Assembly: GCA_963780345.1 (NCBI GenBank)
Contig: CAWABU010000004.1
Location: 558,001 to 622,000 of the forward strand
DNA length: 64,000 bases
Reading direction: 5' to 3'
Origin: PALSA-693 sp963780345
GTDB taxonomy: Bacteria > Actinomycetota > Acidimicrobiia > Acidimicrobiales > Palsa-688
The translations under genes and the position numbers were made by a program. How positions within the stretch are numbered: the first letter of the stretch is position 1; every line of letters begins with the position of its first letter. The notes under the pieces were generated by a model, which was not told where the DNA came from, searched no databases, and worked only from the letters and a program-made list of their open reading frames with translations. This document shows, piece after piece, positions 44,632 through 53,863 of the stretch.

Positions 44632-44979
44632 GTGGTGAACAGGATGGAAGACGAGCGGCTCGACGCGATGTTCGCGGCGCTCGCCGACCGCACTCGACGC
44701 GACATCGTGGCCCGGCTCAGCCGAGGAGAGGCGACCGTCAAGGACCTCGCCGCGCCCTACGCGATGAGCCTGCAAGCCGTGTCGCAGCACATCGGGGTGC
44801 TCGAGCGGTCCGGACTGATCAGCCGCAGCCGGCACCGCCAGACCCGCCCCTGCCGCCTGGAACCACAAGCCCTGGAGGAGGCCGGGTCCTGGATCGAGGA
44901 CAGCCGCCGGGTATGGGCGGACCGAATGGACCTTCTCGAAACGCATCTGGCCAACCTGCAGGAAGGTCGCCAGCCGTGA
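44632..44979 (+). CDS. ArsR family regulator
   Basis: Winged-helix regulator of about 115 residues: LDAMFAALADRTRRDIVARL, then MSLQAVSQHIGVLERSGLIS and a C-terminal helix. It lacks cysteine metal ligands, fitting the non-metal ArsR group that sits before AHSA1-type genes. Starts at TTG 44620, GTG 44632/44635 or ATG 44644 are all open. First gene of a three-gene overlapping operon. Confidence 0.88.
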   Translation: MVNRMEDERLDAMFAALADRTRRDIVARLSRGEATVKDLAAPYAMSLQAVSQHIGVLERSGLISRSRHRQTRPCRLEPQALEEAGSWIEDSRRVWADRMDLLETHLANLQEGRQP

Positions 44980-45416
44980 GCGTCGACGAGCTCGTCTACC
45001 GACGGGTCTTCCGCGCCCCACGCGAGCTGGTCTGGCGGTGCCTGACCGAGCCCGCCCAGCTCGCGCAGTTCTGGGGTCCGCGCGGCATGACCACCCCTGT
45101 GGATGGCATCGTGGTCGAGCTCCATGTCGGGGGCCGGTTCGAGACTCTGATGGTCGGCGACCTCGGCAGCCACCAGATGATGGCCACCTTCAGCGAGGTC
45201 GTCCCGCCACAACGACTTTCCTGGGTCGAGCCCGCTAGCGGCATGCGCACGACCAGCACGCTCAATGAGCTCGCCGATGGCACCACCGAGGTCGTGATCC
45301 ACCAGCGGCACGTACCCGAGTCGATGCGCACGCCCGAGGCCCGATCCGGCTTCCTCACCTCCCTCGACAAGCTCGACGAGCACCTCGCCCGCCTGATCCG
45401 AAAGGAACCATCATGA
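44976..45416 (+). CDS. SRPBCC/AHSA1-type domain protein
   Basis: GTG 44976 overlaps the regulator stop. The 146-residue product has the START-like layout of the activator-of-Hsp90-ATPase group: YRRVFRAPRELVWRCLTEPA, QFWGPRGMTTPV, GGRFETLMVG, EVVPPQRLSWVE and a C-terminal helix FLTSLDKLDEHLARL. Such proteins bind hydrophobic ligands in a deep cavity; ligand unknown. Co-transcribed with its ArsR regulator. Confidence 0.9.
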   Translation: MSVDELVYRRVFRAPRELVWRCLTEPAQLAQFWGPRGMTTPVDGIVVELHVGGRFETLMVGDLGSHQMMATFSEVVPPQRLSWVEPASGMRTTSTLNELADGTTEVVIHQRHVPESMRTPEARSGFLTSLDKLDEHLARLIRKEPS

Positions 45417-46015
45417 CCGAGCTGCAGTCCTGGGTGGCACCCACCTACAACGGTCTCGCCGACCTGCTCGCATCGGCGCCCGCGGAGACCTGGGACGCCC
45501 CATCGCTGTGCGAGAAATGGCAGGTCCGTCACGTCATCGCGCACGTGACGATGCCGGCCCGGCTCACGCCCCAGCAGTTCGGGGCCGAGATGTCGGCTGC
45601 GGGCGGCGACTTCGCCGTTCTCTCCGACACCGTCGCGGCGCGCCACGCCTCGCAACCGATCGCCGACCAGCTAGACGCCCTTCGCTCCCAATCGCTGCAC
45701 GTGTGGCAGCCGCCAGGCGGCGGCGGGGCCGGTGCCCTTAGCCACGCCGTCATCCACTCCCTCGACGTCACCATTGCCCTGGACCGGCCCGCAGTGCCGC
45801 CAAAGGGGGCCGTGGTCGCCGTCCTCGACCAGCTCACGGCCGCCAACGGGGCATGGTTCGGAGTCGATTTGACCGGCGTGCGTCTCGAGGCCGCCGATGC
45901 CGACTGGAGCTGGGGCAGCGGCGACGTTGTGCGCGCTGAGAGCGGTCAACTCCTGGCGCTGGTGAGTGGCCGCATCCTGCCCGACGGCCGCGCCCTTCGA
46001 CGCGTCGAGGACTAA
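45413..46015 (+). CDS. maleylpyruvate isomerase-like (DinB-fold) protein
   Basis: ATG 45413 overlaps the upstream stop (ATGA). The 200-residue product has the mycothiol-dependent maleylpyruvate isomerase N-terminal pattern: PTYNGLADLLASAPAETWDA, SLCEKWQVRHVIAHV (with a metal-ligand His) and HAVIHSLDVTIALDRP. These enzymes use mycothiol, the actinobacterial thiol. Third gene of the ArsR-SRPBCC operon, whose job may be detoxification of an organic compound. Confidence 0.88.
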   Translation: MTELQSWVAPTYNGLADLLASAPAETWDAPSLCEKWQVRHVIAHVTMPARLTPQQFGAEMSAAGGDFAVLSDTVAARHASQPIADQLDALRSQSLHVWQPPGGGGAGALSHAVIHSLDVTIALDRPAVPPKGAVVAVLDQLTAANGAWFGVDLTGVRLEAADADWSWGSGDVVRAESGQLLALVSGRILPDGRALRRVED

Positions 46016-46051
46016 CGCAAGAACCAGCACTCCCGGAATGTTCCGACCGAC

Positions 46052-46135
46052 TTGTGGTCACCGGTGAAGCCGTCGATGGCCGGATCACCTCGATCTGGGT
46101 TCGGCTCAACCCTGACAAGACCGCAGCCCTCGGGG
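46052..46135 (+). pseudogene. sigma factor C-terminal fragment
   Basis: One frame reads LVVTGEAVDGRITSIWVRLN followed by PDKTAAL, the signature end of SigJ-type ECF sigma factors with a SnoaL-like tail. Nothing upstream belongs to such a gene, so it is a small remnant. Confidence 0.5.
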
Positions 46136-46213
46136 ACCCGCCGCCCATCTCCGGCGAGAGCATCACTGTCGTTTCTGGCCGTCCGCGGCGGATGTCTGCG
46201 AGCAGGGCGCAGC

Positions 46214-46972
46214 TCAGGCGAGGACGGAGCCGCCGGCCACGTCGAGGGTGACGCCGCTGATCCACGTGGCGTGGTCTGAGGCCAGGAACAGGGCGGCCTG
46301 GGCTACATCGTCGGGTGTGCCAAGCCGCTGAAGGGGATGGACGCGACGGAGCTGCTCCTGGACGTCGGACGGGATTTGTTGCTGGTTGCGTTCGGTGAGG
46401 ATGGTCTCTGGGGCGATGCAGTTGACGCGGACGCCCGCCGGTCCGGCTTGGAGGGCGAGTTCTTTGGTGAGGACCTCGATGCCGGCTTTGGCCGCGGCGT
46501 AGGCGATGGGTGACTGGACGGTGGGTCGACGGGCGGCGGCTGAGGACATGGTGATGATGTTGCCGCGGCCGCGTTGTTTCATTCCGGGCAGAAACGCCTT
46601 GATGGTGAGGAAGGTGGCGGTGAGGTTCGCATCGACTGACTCTCTCCATCCGTCCTCGGTGATCTCCTCGAGGGGTCCGGGGCGTACCGGGTTGCCTCCG
46701 GCGTTGGCCACCAGGATCTCGACGGGGCCAAATCGCTGCTCGACCAGGTGTCGCATGGCCTCGATCTGGTCGTATCGGGTCAGGTCACCGACCGTCGCCA
46801 GGGCGTGCCCTCCGGATTCATTGATGTCGGCCGTGACCGCTTCTACAGCAGGTCGGTCGCGGCCGTGGACCGCAACCTGGGCGCCCTCGCCGGCGAAGAG
46901 CTTGGCGATGGCAGCGCCGATGCCCCGCGAGCTCCCCGTCACCAGGACCACCACATCTTGCATCTCTTCCAT
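46214..46972 (-). CDS. short-chain dehydrogenase/reductase (FabG-like)
   Basis: Classical SDR of about 252 residues. Cofactor motif TGSSRGIG near residue 13, NAGG near 90, catalytic Ser in TMSSAAARRP and YAAAK further on, and the C-terminal ASDHATWISGVTLDVAGGS typical of FabG-like enzymes. ATG 46972 is chosen because GGAG lies about 10 bases upstream; GTG 46975 is adjacent. NAD(P)-dependent reduction of a keto group is expected; substrate unknown. Confidence 0.93.
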   Translation of the reverse strand: MEEMQDVVVLVTGSSRGIGAAIAKLFAGEGAQVAVHGRDRPAVEAVTADINESGGHALATVGDLTRYDQIEAMRHLVEQRFGPVEILVANAGGNPVRPGPLEEITEDGWRESVDANLTATFLTIKAFLPGMKQRGRGNIITMSSAAARRPTVQSPIAYAAAKAGIEVLTKELALQAGPAGVRVNCIAPETILTERNQQQIPSDVQEQLRRVHPLQRLGTPDDVAQAALFLASDHATWISGVTLDVAGGSVLA

Positions 46973-47082
46973 CACCTTGCTCCTGTCTCGCGAGTTGGTT
47001 GATAGTCAGCATTCAGTCATCGACTGGCCGTTCGGGTGGGACCCCGGCAGCGGTCAAGCGCGAAGGGCTTGACTACCCCGGT

Positions 47083-47310
47083 TCACGACGCCTCGGAGGT
47101 TGCCGGTCGGTCAGGGCCGTCGAAGTACACGCCGCGCCCGCCGAAGCGGAGGCTGATCGGTCCGGGTTGGCTACGTCCGGGATCTCTGCGTATGTGGCTG
47201 CTCCGACGTCGAGAAGGCGGCGGTGCGCGCGGTCGAAGGTCTCATCGTCGACCAGGAAGGCGATGCGGAGTGGCCCGATCTCGGTGGCGTTTGTCGAAGT
47301 CGAGGGTCAT
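47083..47310 (-). pseudogene. glyoxalase/VOC family C-terminal remnant
   Basis: Fragments of one VOC protein appear in different frames: MTLDFDKRH, then EIGPLRIAFLVDDETFDRAH and RRLLDVGAATYAEIPDVANP, then LRFGGRGVYFDGPD ending at 47083. At least two frameshifts and no N-terminal half. It overlaps the extended 3' end of the frameshifted MFS gene. Confidence 0.6.
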
Positions 47311-49000
47311 TCTCCTTTGTCCTCCTGATGGGCCTGTGGCAACCAGGTTGATGCCGACGCGGGCTAGCGGGCGGAGTCGGTGATGAAGAGGGCGGCGGGT
47401 CGCCAGGGCGGCTTCCAAGCGCCTGGCCGGGGTGGCCCGGGCACGCTGGTGGGTCGCGGTCAGCAGGGAAGTGGCCTCAACCGTCGCTCGGGGCTCTGCT
47501 TCATTTCCGCCGTTGTTGGTCGCGGCTCCCGGTCGGGCTGCATTGACAAGCAGAGCGACGGTCACGGCGGCGGCCACCAGGATGACTGCAGCCCAACCGG
47601 CCGCGGTCGAGTAACCCTGCACCAACGCGGCGTGAAGCGTGTCGTTGGTCGGTAGACCGGATCCCGTGGTATGAGCCAGCAGATAGGTAGCGGTGGCGGT
47701 CGTCGCCATCGAGTTGAGCAGGGCGGTGCCGAGCGACGCACCGGTCTGCTGGGCGGTGTTGGCGACCGCCGAGGCCACGCCCGCTTCTCGCTGACCCACC
47801 CCGGCGGTGGCGGTGGAGAAGGCGGGAGCGAACACCGCTCCCATGCCCAGGCCGAGAAGGATCTCAGCGGGCAAGGCGTACGCCGTGTACGCGCTGTGTG
47901 GCTGGAGTTGGGTGAGGATGGCCATGCCCGCCGCGCCGACCAGCAGTCCGGGCACCATGAGCGCCCGGGGCGCCACCCGAGGCAGCAGTGACCCGGGTAA
48001 TAGTCGTCGAGCTGACCATTACGGCCGCCGACATGGGCAGGAAGGACAGGCCGGCTTTGGCCGGCGAGTAGCCGAGGACGACCTGGAAGTCGTAGGTGAG
48101 GAGCAGGAATAGCCCGTAGAGGGCGACGACGGACAGTCCGATGGCCAGGCTGGCCCCGCCGCGGTTGCGATCGCCGGGGATGCCCAACGGCAGGAGGGGG
48201 TCGGCGGTAGTGGCCTCGACCGCCACGAAGCCGACCAGGAGGACAGCGCCGAGCGAGACCGCAGCCAGGGTCGAGGCCGATGACCACCCCTTGGTGGCCG
48301 CCTCGGAGAGTCCGTAGACGAACGAGACCAGGCCGCCGGTGACCAGAAGGGCCCCGGGCAGGTCCAGGCGGGTGTTCTTTTGGCCAGGGACGACGGGGAG
48401 GACGCGGCTGGCGGTTACGAAGGCGGCCAAGGCGATCGGGACGTTGATGAACAGGCACCACCGCCACCCGACGTACTCGGTGAGAACGCCGCCGAGCAGC
48501 AGCCCGAGCGCTCCGCCGGTACCGGCGATGGTCCCGAAGATGGCGAACGCCTTGGCCCGTTCGTGCGCCTCGACGAAGGTGACGGCGAGCAGGGACAGGG
48601 CCGTCGGGACTAGGAGTGCGGCAAAGGCTCCTTGGGCGCCGCGCGCCGCCAGTAGCCATCCGAAGCTGCGGGCGGCCCCACCCGCGGCCGACGCTGAGGC
48701 AAAGCCGGCCAGCCCGACAAGGAAGGTGCGGCGACGGCCGAAGCTGTCGGCCAGTCGTCCACCGAGCAAGAGCAGGCCCCCGAAGGCGAGGGTGTAGGCG
48801 GTCACCACCCACTGGCGCTCGGTCACTGAGATGTGGAGTCCTCGCTGCGCGGTGGGCAAGGCGATGTTGATCACCGTCGCATCCAGCGCCACCATGAGCT
48901 GGGCTACCGAGACACACACCAACGCCAGCCAGCGCCGAGACGGGTGCGCTTCCTTCGGCCCGATCGTGTCGGTTCGCCCTTGTAGGTGGGTGCTCACCAT
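47242..49000 (-). pseudogene. DHA2 family MFS exporter, frameshifted
   Basis: 49000 to about 47995 encodes spans 1-9 (LDATVINIALPTAQRGLHIS, GGRLADSFGRRR, GTGGALGLLLGGVLTEYVGW) and breaks after SSTTITRV; the other frame (47976 to 47242) continues VAPRALMVPGLLVGAAGMAI to the end. One extra base in the CCCGGG at about 47991-47997 explains the shift. The last 60 codons or so are non-conserved and overlap a glyoxalase remnant. Divergent from a MarR gene that probably controlled it. Confidence 0.85.
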
Positions 49001-49023
49001 CCCAAAGATAGATGACTAACTCT

Positions 49024-49048
49024 TCGAAGTCAAAGGGTTTGATATCGA
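49024..49048. promoter_or_regulatory. MarR-type operator
   Basis: TCGAAGTCAAA and TTTGATATCGA flank GGG and match as an inverted repeat at 9 of 11 positions, midway between the divergent MFS (49000) and MarR (49074) starts. Confidence 0.6.
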
Positions 49049-49073
49049 TTCCTCCGAACTCTATGCTCTTGGT

Positions 49074-49547
49074 ATGCGACCAGCCCGCACCCCCGTCGGC
49101 TTGCACCTCACCCAGGCCGCCCGCAGTGTCAGCCGGGCCTTTGACGACGCCCTGGCGGAGGCCGGCGGATCCCTGCCGGTCTGGCTGGTGCTGCTCAACC
49201 TGAAGGCGAATCCCCGGGGATCTCAGCGCCAGATCGCCGAAGCCATGGGGGTCAGCGAGGCCACCCTCACCCACCATCTCAATGCCATGGACACCGACGG
49301 GCTCGTCACCCGCCGCCGGGACCCGGCCAACCGGCGAGTCCACCTGCTGGAGCTCACCGAAGCCGGCGAATCGGCCTTCACCGGGCTGCGCGACGCGGCT
49401 ATCGGCTTTGACCGCCGCCTGCGGCACGGCATCACCGACAAGGAGATCGAACAGTTGCAGCGCCTGCTCGACCGGCTGGCCATCAACGCCGGCACCGAGG
49501 TGGAGTACGGCCCGCCGGGGGCGGGGTTGCTCCCAAGCCGCCAATGA
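49074..49547 (+). CDS. MarR family regulator
   Basis: Product of 157 residues from ATG 49074. Winged helix: GSQRQIAEAMGVSEATLTHH, then LNAMDTDGLVTRRRDPANRR with the characteristic DxRxxx wing region, and a C-terminal dimer helix ITDKEIEQLQRLLDRLAINA. Divergent from the frameshifted drug exporter; likely represses it and itself through the palindrome between them. Confidence 0.92.
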   Translation: MRPARTPVGLHLTQAARSVSRAFDDALAEAGGSLPVWLVLLNLKANPRGSQRQIAEAMGVSEATLTHHLNAMDTDGLVTRRRDPANRRVHLLELTEAGESAFTGLRDAAIGFDRRLRHGITDKEIEQLQRLLDRLAINAGTEVEYGPPGAGLLPSRQ

Positions 49548-49567
49548 GAGCTCTGTAACGAGAAGAC

Positions 49568-50002
49568 ATGACGCAACTCGCACGCGAGGCCGGCGCATAC
49601 GTCATCGGCACCGGACGCGCCGCCGACCGCCAAACGGCGCTCGACTTCGGAGCCCAAGAATTCGTCGACCTCGACAACGACGTCCTGGAAGACGTCGGCA
49701 GAGTCAACCTGGTGTTCGACGTCATCGGCGGTGACATCCAGAAGCGGTCCGCACGTCTGATTCGAGCCGGAGGAACGCTGGTGACCATCGTCGGGCCGAC
49801 CGAGGCCCGGCCCTCCGACGGCCTGGCAGTCGACTTCGTTGTCGAGTCCGATCGTGGCCAACTGGCTGAGATCGTGCAGCGGGTGCGGGAGGGACGACTG
49901 CGGACGAATATCGGCAACGTCGCGACCCTCGACGACGCCGTCGCAGCCTTCCACCCGTCCGAGCGGCGCAAGGGGAAGACGATCATCCGCGTTCGTCCAT
50001 AA
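49568..50002 (+). pseudogene. zinc-type alcohol dehydrogenase/quinone reductase C-terminal fragment
   Basis: The 144 codons match only the second half of an MDR protein: QLAREAGAYVIGTGRAADRQ, TALDFGAQEFVDLDND, VFDVIGGDIQKRSARLIRAG and the end RKGKTIIRV. The GroES-like catalytic domain and the first glycine motif are missing; 20 bases upstream is the MarR stop. A GAGAAG precedes the ATG so a stub could be translated, but it would lack the active site. Confidence 0.7.
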
Positions 50003-50085
50003 CGTCGCGTTGGGTCTGGCCTGGCCAATCGGCGAATCTTGGCGCTGATGTTCGGAATGTGCGGTTCCTGAGCGATGGAGTGAGT

Positions 50086-50592
50086 GTGGGCACCCCGGAC
50101 CCCGACAGTGTCGTCGCCCTCTACCAAGGTGGCCTTCCGCAGGTCTACGGGTACCTGCTGCCCCGTTGCGGGAGCGTTGTTGTGGCCGAGGACCTGACCG
50201 CGGAGACGTTTATGGCCGCGGTCGCCGCCACCCGGCAGGGCGCAGCTCCGGAGGTCACCGTCGCTTGGTTGATCGGTGTGGCCCGCCACAAGCTCGTCGA
50301 CCACTGGCGGCGACAAAGCCGCGAGGAACGCAGCCTCACGCTCGCCGGTCCTCTCGTCAAGGAGGTCGACGACCCGTGGACAGGCGAACTCGACCGAGCC
50401 GCGGTGTATGGAGCCCTCGCTCATCTCAACGGGCACCAGCGGGCCGCGCTTACCTTGCGGTACCTCGACGGACTCCCTGTAGCCGAAGTGGCTGGCCACC
50501 TCGGTCGCAGTGTTCACGCCACCGAGACGCTGCTCGCCCGGTCCAGGACCGCCCTTCGCCGCGTGTATCGGGAGCAGGAACATGGCGACTGA
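50086..50592 (+). CDS. ECF RNA polymerase sigma factor
   Basis: Sigma factor of about 168 residues; GTG 50086 preferred (GGAGTGA just upstream), GTG 50059 and 50080 also open. Region 2: VVALYQGGLPQVYGYLLPRC then VVAEDLTAETFMAAV. Region 4: LAHLNGHQRAALTLRYLDGL then PVAEVAGHLGRSVHATETLL. No anti-sigma gene follows; instead two VOC genes overlap it, the first starting inside the sigma gene (11-base overlap). Confidence 0.88.
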   Translation: MGTPDPDSVVALYQGGLPQVYGYLLPRCGSVVVAEDLTAETFMAAVAATRQGAAPEVTVAWLIGVARHKLVDHWRRQSREERSLTLAGPLVKEVDDPWTGELDRAAVYGALAHLNGHQRAALTLRYLDGLPVAEVAGHLGRSVHATETLLARSRTALRRVYREQEHGD

Positions 50593-51097
50593 CCCCCTCG
50601 AAGACCTCCGTCTCGCCGTCGTGCCCATCAATCCTCGGCCGGAGTTCGCAGCTGCCTTGCTGGGACGCCTCCAGGCGCGCCCTGGACCCGTCGACCGCCA
50701 GACCGCAACCGTCCGCTACTTCGTCACCGACCTGGACGCCTCCATCGAGTTCTACTGCCGACTCCTTGACTTCGAGGAAGAGCTACGTCCCTCTCCCGTC
50801 TTCGCCATGCTCTACCGGGGCGACCTCCGCCTGCTGCTGAGCGTCCCCGGTGGGCCCGGCGTGGTGCACACCCTGCCGGACGGGACCGTTCCCCAACCGG
50901 GCGGCTGGAACCGCATGACCCTCACCGTCGCCGACCTCAGCGCCACCACCGCGGCGCTCCACCGACAAGGCGTGATCTTCCGCCACGACATCCAAACCGG
51001 CATCGGCGTGCGGACCGTCCTGGTCGACGATCCATCCGGCAACCCGGTCGAGCTGATCGAGCCCACCGCGGGCTATCACGAAAGGAGCAGCCCATGA
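50582..51097 (+). CDS. VOC family protein with sigma-linked N-terminal extension
   Basis: ATG 50582 overlaps the sigma gene by 11 bases. The first 40 residues (DPLEDLRLAVVPINPRPEFA, AALLGRLQARPG) resemble the short cytosolic region that follows sigma genes in anti-sigma proteins; the rest is a VOC domain (VRYFVTDLDASIEFYCRLLD, GGWNRMTLTVADLSATTAAL, VLVDDPSGNPVELIEP). A tandem VOC gene follows. The pair may sense or modify a small molecule for the sigma factor; this is inference. Confidence 0.8.
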   Translation: MATDPLEDLRLAVVPINPRPEFAAALLGRLQARPGPVDRQTATVRYFVTDLDASIEFYCRLLDFEEELRPSPVFAMLYRGDLRLLLSVPGGPGVVHTLPDGTVPQPGGWNRMTLTVADLSATTAALHRQGVIFRHDIQTGIGVRTVLVDDPSGNPVELIEPTAGYHERSSP

Positions 51098-51507
51098 GCA
51101 CCGTTAGCGTGAGATACATCGTCGACGACGTGGACCGAGCGAACGAGTTCTACACCAAGCACCTCGGGTTCCACCTGGACATGCATCCCGACCCGGCCTT
51201 CGCCATGCTGTCGCGAGGTGACCTCCGGCTCGTGCTCGTCTCGCCCGTCCCGGCGGACCACCCTGGGGGTGGGTCCCGGCCGCTGCCCGACGGCACCCCG
51301 CAGCAGCCGGGAGGCTGGAACCGGATCATGCTGCAAGTCCCCGACCTCGAAGCCAGCGTGGCCACCCTCCGCCAGGACGGGGTGCGATTCCGAACCGACA
51401 TCATCACCGGCATCGGGACCAAACAAGCCATGATCGAAGACCCAGCCGGCAATCCCATTGAGCTATTCGAACCCATCCGGGCCGAAGCTCGTCTATCAGA
51501 ATCTTGA
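51094..51507 (+). CDS. VOC family protein
   Basis: ATG 51094 overlaps the previous stop (ATGA). The 137-residue product is a single VOC domain (VRYIVDDVDRANEFYTKHLG, FAMLSRGDLRLVLVSP, GGWNRIMLQVPDLEASVATL, IEDPAGNPIELFEP) clearly related to the upstream one, so it is a tandem duplicate. Putative metal ligands are the E of NPIELFEP and residues of the first strand; no enzyme activity can be assigned. Confidence 0.85.
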   Translation: MSTVSVRYIVDDVDRANEFYTKHLGFHLDMHPDPAFAMLSRGDLRLVLVSPVPADHPGGGSRPLPDGTPQQPGGWNRIMLQVPDLEASVATLRQDGVRFRTDIITGIGTKQAMIEDPAGNPIELFEPIRAEARLSES

Positions 51508-51805
51508 GTCCGCTAGCGAAGAATCCGATCGGCAGGCATGAGTCCACGGGCGGCCGTCATCGGCTTACGTTCAGTCGTGCCGCGACCTTCGCGGCTCATT
51601 CGCATGAACGCAGTAAGCCGGCCGGAGCTCGATGGCATCCGCGGCCTCACTTGCGTGCGAACCGAGAGGCCGGGCACACCAGGGGGGCGACCTCGACGAT
51701 GGACGTGGGCCTACCGCCTGACCAGCACCGCTCACCAGCCGATCGGAATTCGTTCGATGTGGTGGGCGACGGGACCGGCGCTGCGTTCCGCGGCGTCGTA
51801 TCCCG

Positions 51806-53113
51806 ATGGGGCAAGCGGGCGCCGCCGGCCTCTTAGCGACGCCGACGACCAGGCCCCGGCGTCGTTCGTGCTCTTCGTCGCCGGTACCCCCCGCGACGGC
51901 CCCTCGAGCCATTGTTGCGGCCTACAGTTCGTTTATCGCACCGCGCGTAGCCTCCGTCGGGACGTGGCTTCGATCCGGGCACGACTACGACGGCCTGGTC
52001 CTGCCCCGTTGGATCAACGCGTGCGCAGCGATCATTGTGACGGTGGTATCGGTGGCCTCCCTCGTTCAGGACGCGTCGAAAGGGCGGCCGTTCGCGGCGG
52101 CGCTGGCGGTGATCCCCGAGATCGTCATCGTGATCTGGCCCGGGGGACCGATCTGGATCGCCCTGTCGATCACCGCTCTGGGCGCCGGGGGGCTGATCGG
52201 CGGCAACAGCGCCTCGATCGGCATCCTGGCTCTGCTGTGCCCGGCCGGGCAGGCCGGCCTCTTTACCCCGCTTCGGCGGGGATTGGTCGTGATTGGGATC
52301 CTGGTTGTCTTCCTGTTCGGCCATCAGACCGCGGATCTCGTCCACCACAACTCCACCGGCTGGTACCTGTCCGGTATCGGTTGCATCCTGACGTGGGCGG
52401 TCGGCCGGCTCACCCGCCGGCAGCAACAAGCCGTCGTCGCCCTGCGCCAGACCCAGGAGGAACTAGCCCGGGTCGCGGTGGCCGCCGAGAGGGAACGCAT
52501 CGCCCGCGACGTTCACGACATGGTCGCCCACTCCCTTAGCGTCACGATGCTCCACCTGACCGGAGCCCGGATGGCGCTCGACGACGACCCGGATCTGGCC
52601 CGTGACGCCCTGGCCGAGGCCGAACGGGTGGGGCGAGCCAGCATGGCCGAGATCCGCCGCACGGTCGCTCTTCTCTCGGGCCAGGGCCAACCGATCGGAT
52701 TGCCGGTGCCGGACGCCTCCGACCTGACCGGACTGGTCGAGAGCTACCGGCGGGCCGGGCTCGATGTCACCTTCGAGGTGGCGGATCAGGAGCCCCCCGT
52801 GGCCCCGACGGTCGGGCTGACCCTGTACCGGATCATGCAGGAGTCGCTGGCCAACGTGGTCAAGCACGCGCCCGGCCAGCCGGCTGCTGTCACCTTGGTT
52901 CTCCACGAGGCCCAGGTGGAGGTGACGGTCGAGAACCCTATGGTCGGAAGTGCCCCCTCGGGTTCCCGTAACGATGCCACCGATGGAGGACACGGTCTGA
53001 GTGGCATGCGGCAGCGGGCCGAGCTCGCCGGCGGCCACCTGTCGGCCGGCGAACGCCCGGGCCGGCGCTGGGTGGTTTGCGGGGTGTTGCCCGCCCCCCG
53101 GGAGGTGGTGTGA
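51806..53113 (+). CDS. sensor histidine kinase (HisKA_3)
   Basis: Kinase of about 435 residues. The start is uncertain: ATG 51806 is the nearest good codon but has a weak Shine-Dalgarno, and the first 50 residues are low complexity. Four to five hydrophobic spans (about 70-190, for example IVIVIWPGGPIWIALSITAL), then RERIARDVHDMVAHSLSVTM with the phospho-acceptor His, N-box QESLANVVKHAP and G-box GGHGLSGMRQRAEL. Overlaps the response-regulator gene by GTGTGA. Roughly 300 bases upstream hold no clear gene. Confidence 0.88.
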   Translation: MGQAGAAGLLATPTTRPRRRSCSSSPVPPATAPRAIVAAYSSFIAPRVASVGTWLRSGHDYDGLVLPRWINACAAIIVTVVSVASLVQDASKGRPFAAALAVIPEIVIVIWPGGPIWIALSITALGAGGLIGGNSASIGILALLCPAGQAGLFTPLRRGLVVIGILVVFLFGHQTADLVHHNSTGWYLSGIGCILTWAVGRLTRRQQQAVVALRQTQEELARVAVAAERERIARDVHDMVAHSLSVTMLHLTGARMALDDDPDLARDALAEAERVGRASMAEIRRTVALLSGQGQPIGLPVPDASDLTGLVESYRRAGLDVTFEVADQEPPVAPTVGLTLYRIMQESLANVVKHAPGQPAAVTLVLHEAQVEVTVENPMVGSAPSGSRNDATDGGHGLSGMRQRAELAGGHLSAGERPGRRWVVCGVLPAPREVV

Positions 53114-53805
53114 CCGAAGTCGGTCGGGATGGTGACGCCGGCGCGGCTCGGGTTCGAGTGCTGCTCGTCGACGACCAGGACCTGGTCCGAGCCGGGCTGC
53201 GCCAGATCCTCTCCCCCCGCTACGGCTTCGACGTGATCGGCGAGTGCGCCGATGGAGGCGAAGCTCTGACCTCGGTTCGCCGCGATCGGCCGGACGTGGT
53301 GGTGATGGACGTCCGTATGCGGGGGTTGGACGGTATCGAAGCGACCCGGAGGATCAACGAGCTCCCCGACCCACCACCCGTGCTCATATTGACGACCTTT
53401 GACGACGACGAGGTGCTCTCAGGGGCGCTGCGGGCCGGCGCAGCCGGATTCCAGCTGAAGGACGCGCCCGGTGAAGAGCTGATCGCCGCCGTACGGGCGG
53501 TGGCCGGCGGGGAGGGTTGGCTCGACCCGGCGGTGACCGTCCGGGTCCTCACCACGTACCGGGCCGGGGCTCCCACCGCGGCGCTGGTACGGGACCATCT
53601 GGCCCCCCTCACCGGCCGCGAAGTGGAAGTGCTGGCGCTGATCGGCCGGGGCGCCACCAACACCGAGATCGGCCAGCGTCTCTATATCGGCGAGGGCACC
53701 GTCAAGACCCATGTCGGGCGAATCCTGAGCAAGCTCGGACTGCGCGACCGGGCTGCCGCCATCGTGTTCGCCTTCGATCACGGCCTCGTCCACCCTGGGG
53801 CATAG
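53110..53805 (+). CDS. NarL/LuxR family response regulator
   Basis: GTG 53110 overlaps the kinase stop. The 231-residue product has VRVLLVDDQDLVRAGLRQIL, phospho-acceptor in DVVVMDVRMRGLDG, GFQLKDAPGEEL, and a LuxR helix-turn-helix (LTGREVEVLALIGRGATNTE, then GTVKTHVGRILSKLGLRDRA). Partner of the upstream kinase; targets unknown. Confidence 0.93.
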   Translation: MTEVGRDGDAGAARVRVLLVDDQDLVRAGLRQILSPRYGFDVIGECADGGEALTSVRRDRPDVVVMDVRMRGLDGIEATRRINELPDPPPVLILTTFDDDEVLSGALRAGAAGFQLKDAPGEELIAAVRAVAGGEGWLDPAVTVRVLTTYRAGAPTAALVRDHLAPLTGREVEVLALIGRGATNTEIGQRLYIGEGTVKTHVGRILSKLGLRDRAAAIVFAFDHGLVHPGA

Positions 53806-53863
53806 CCGCGAATCCGACCCCGGCCAGACGACGGTCCGAGTCGTCGTCCGTACTGTCAGCAAC

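Noticed and set aside
47562..49598. 678-codon minus-strand frame
   Set aside because: Runs antisense to MarR and in another frame through the MFS exporter; composition is Arg/Pro-rich. A GC-driven shadow.
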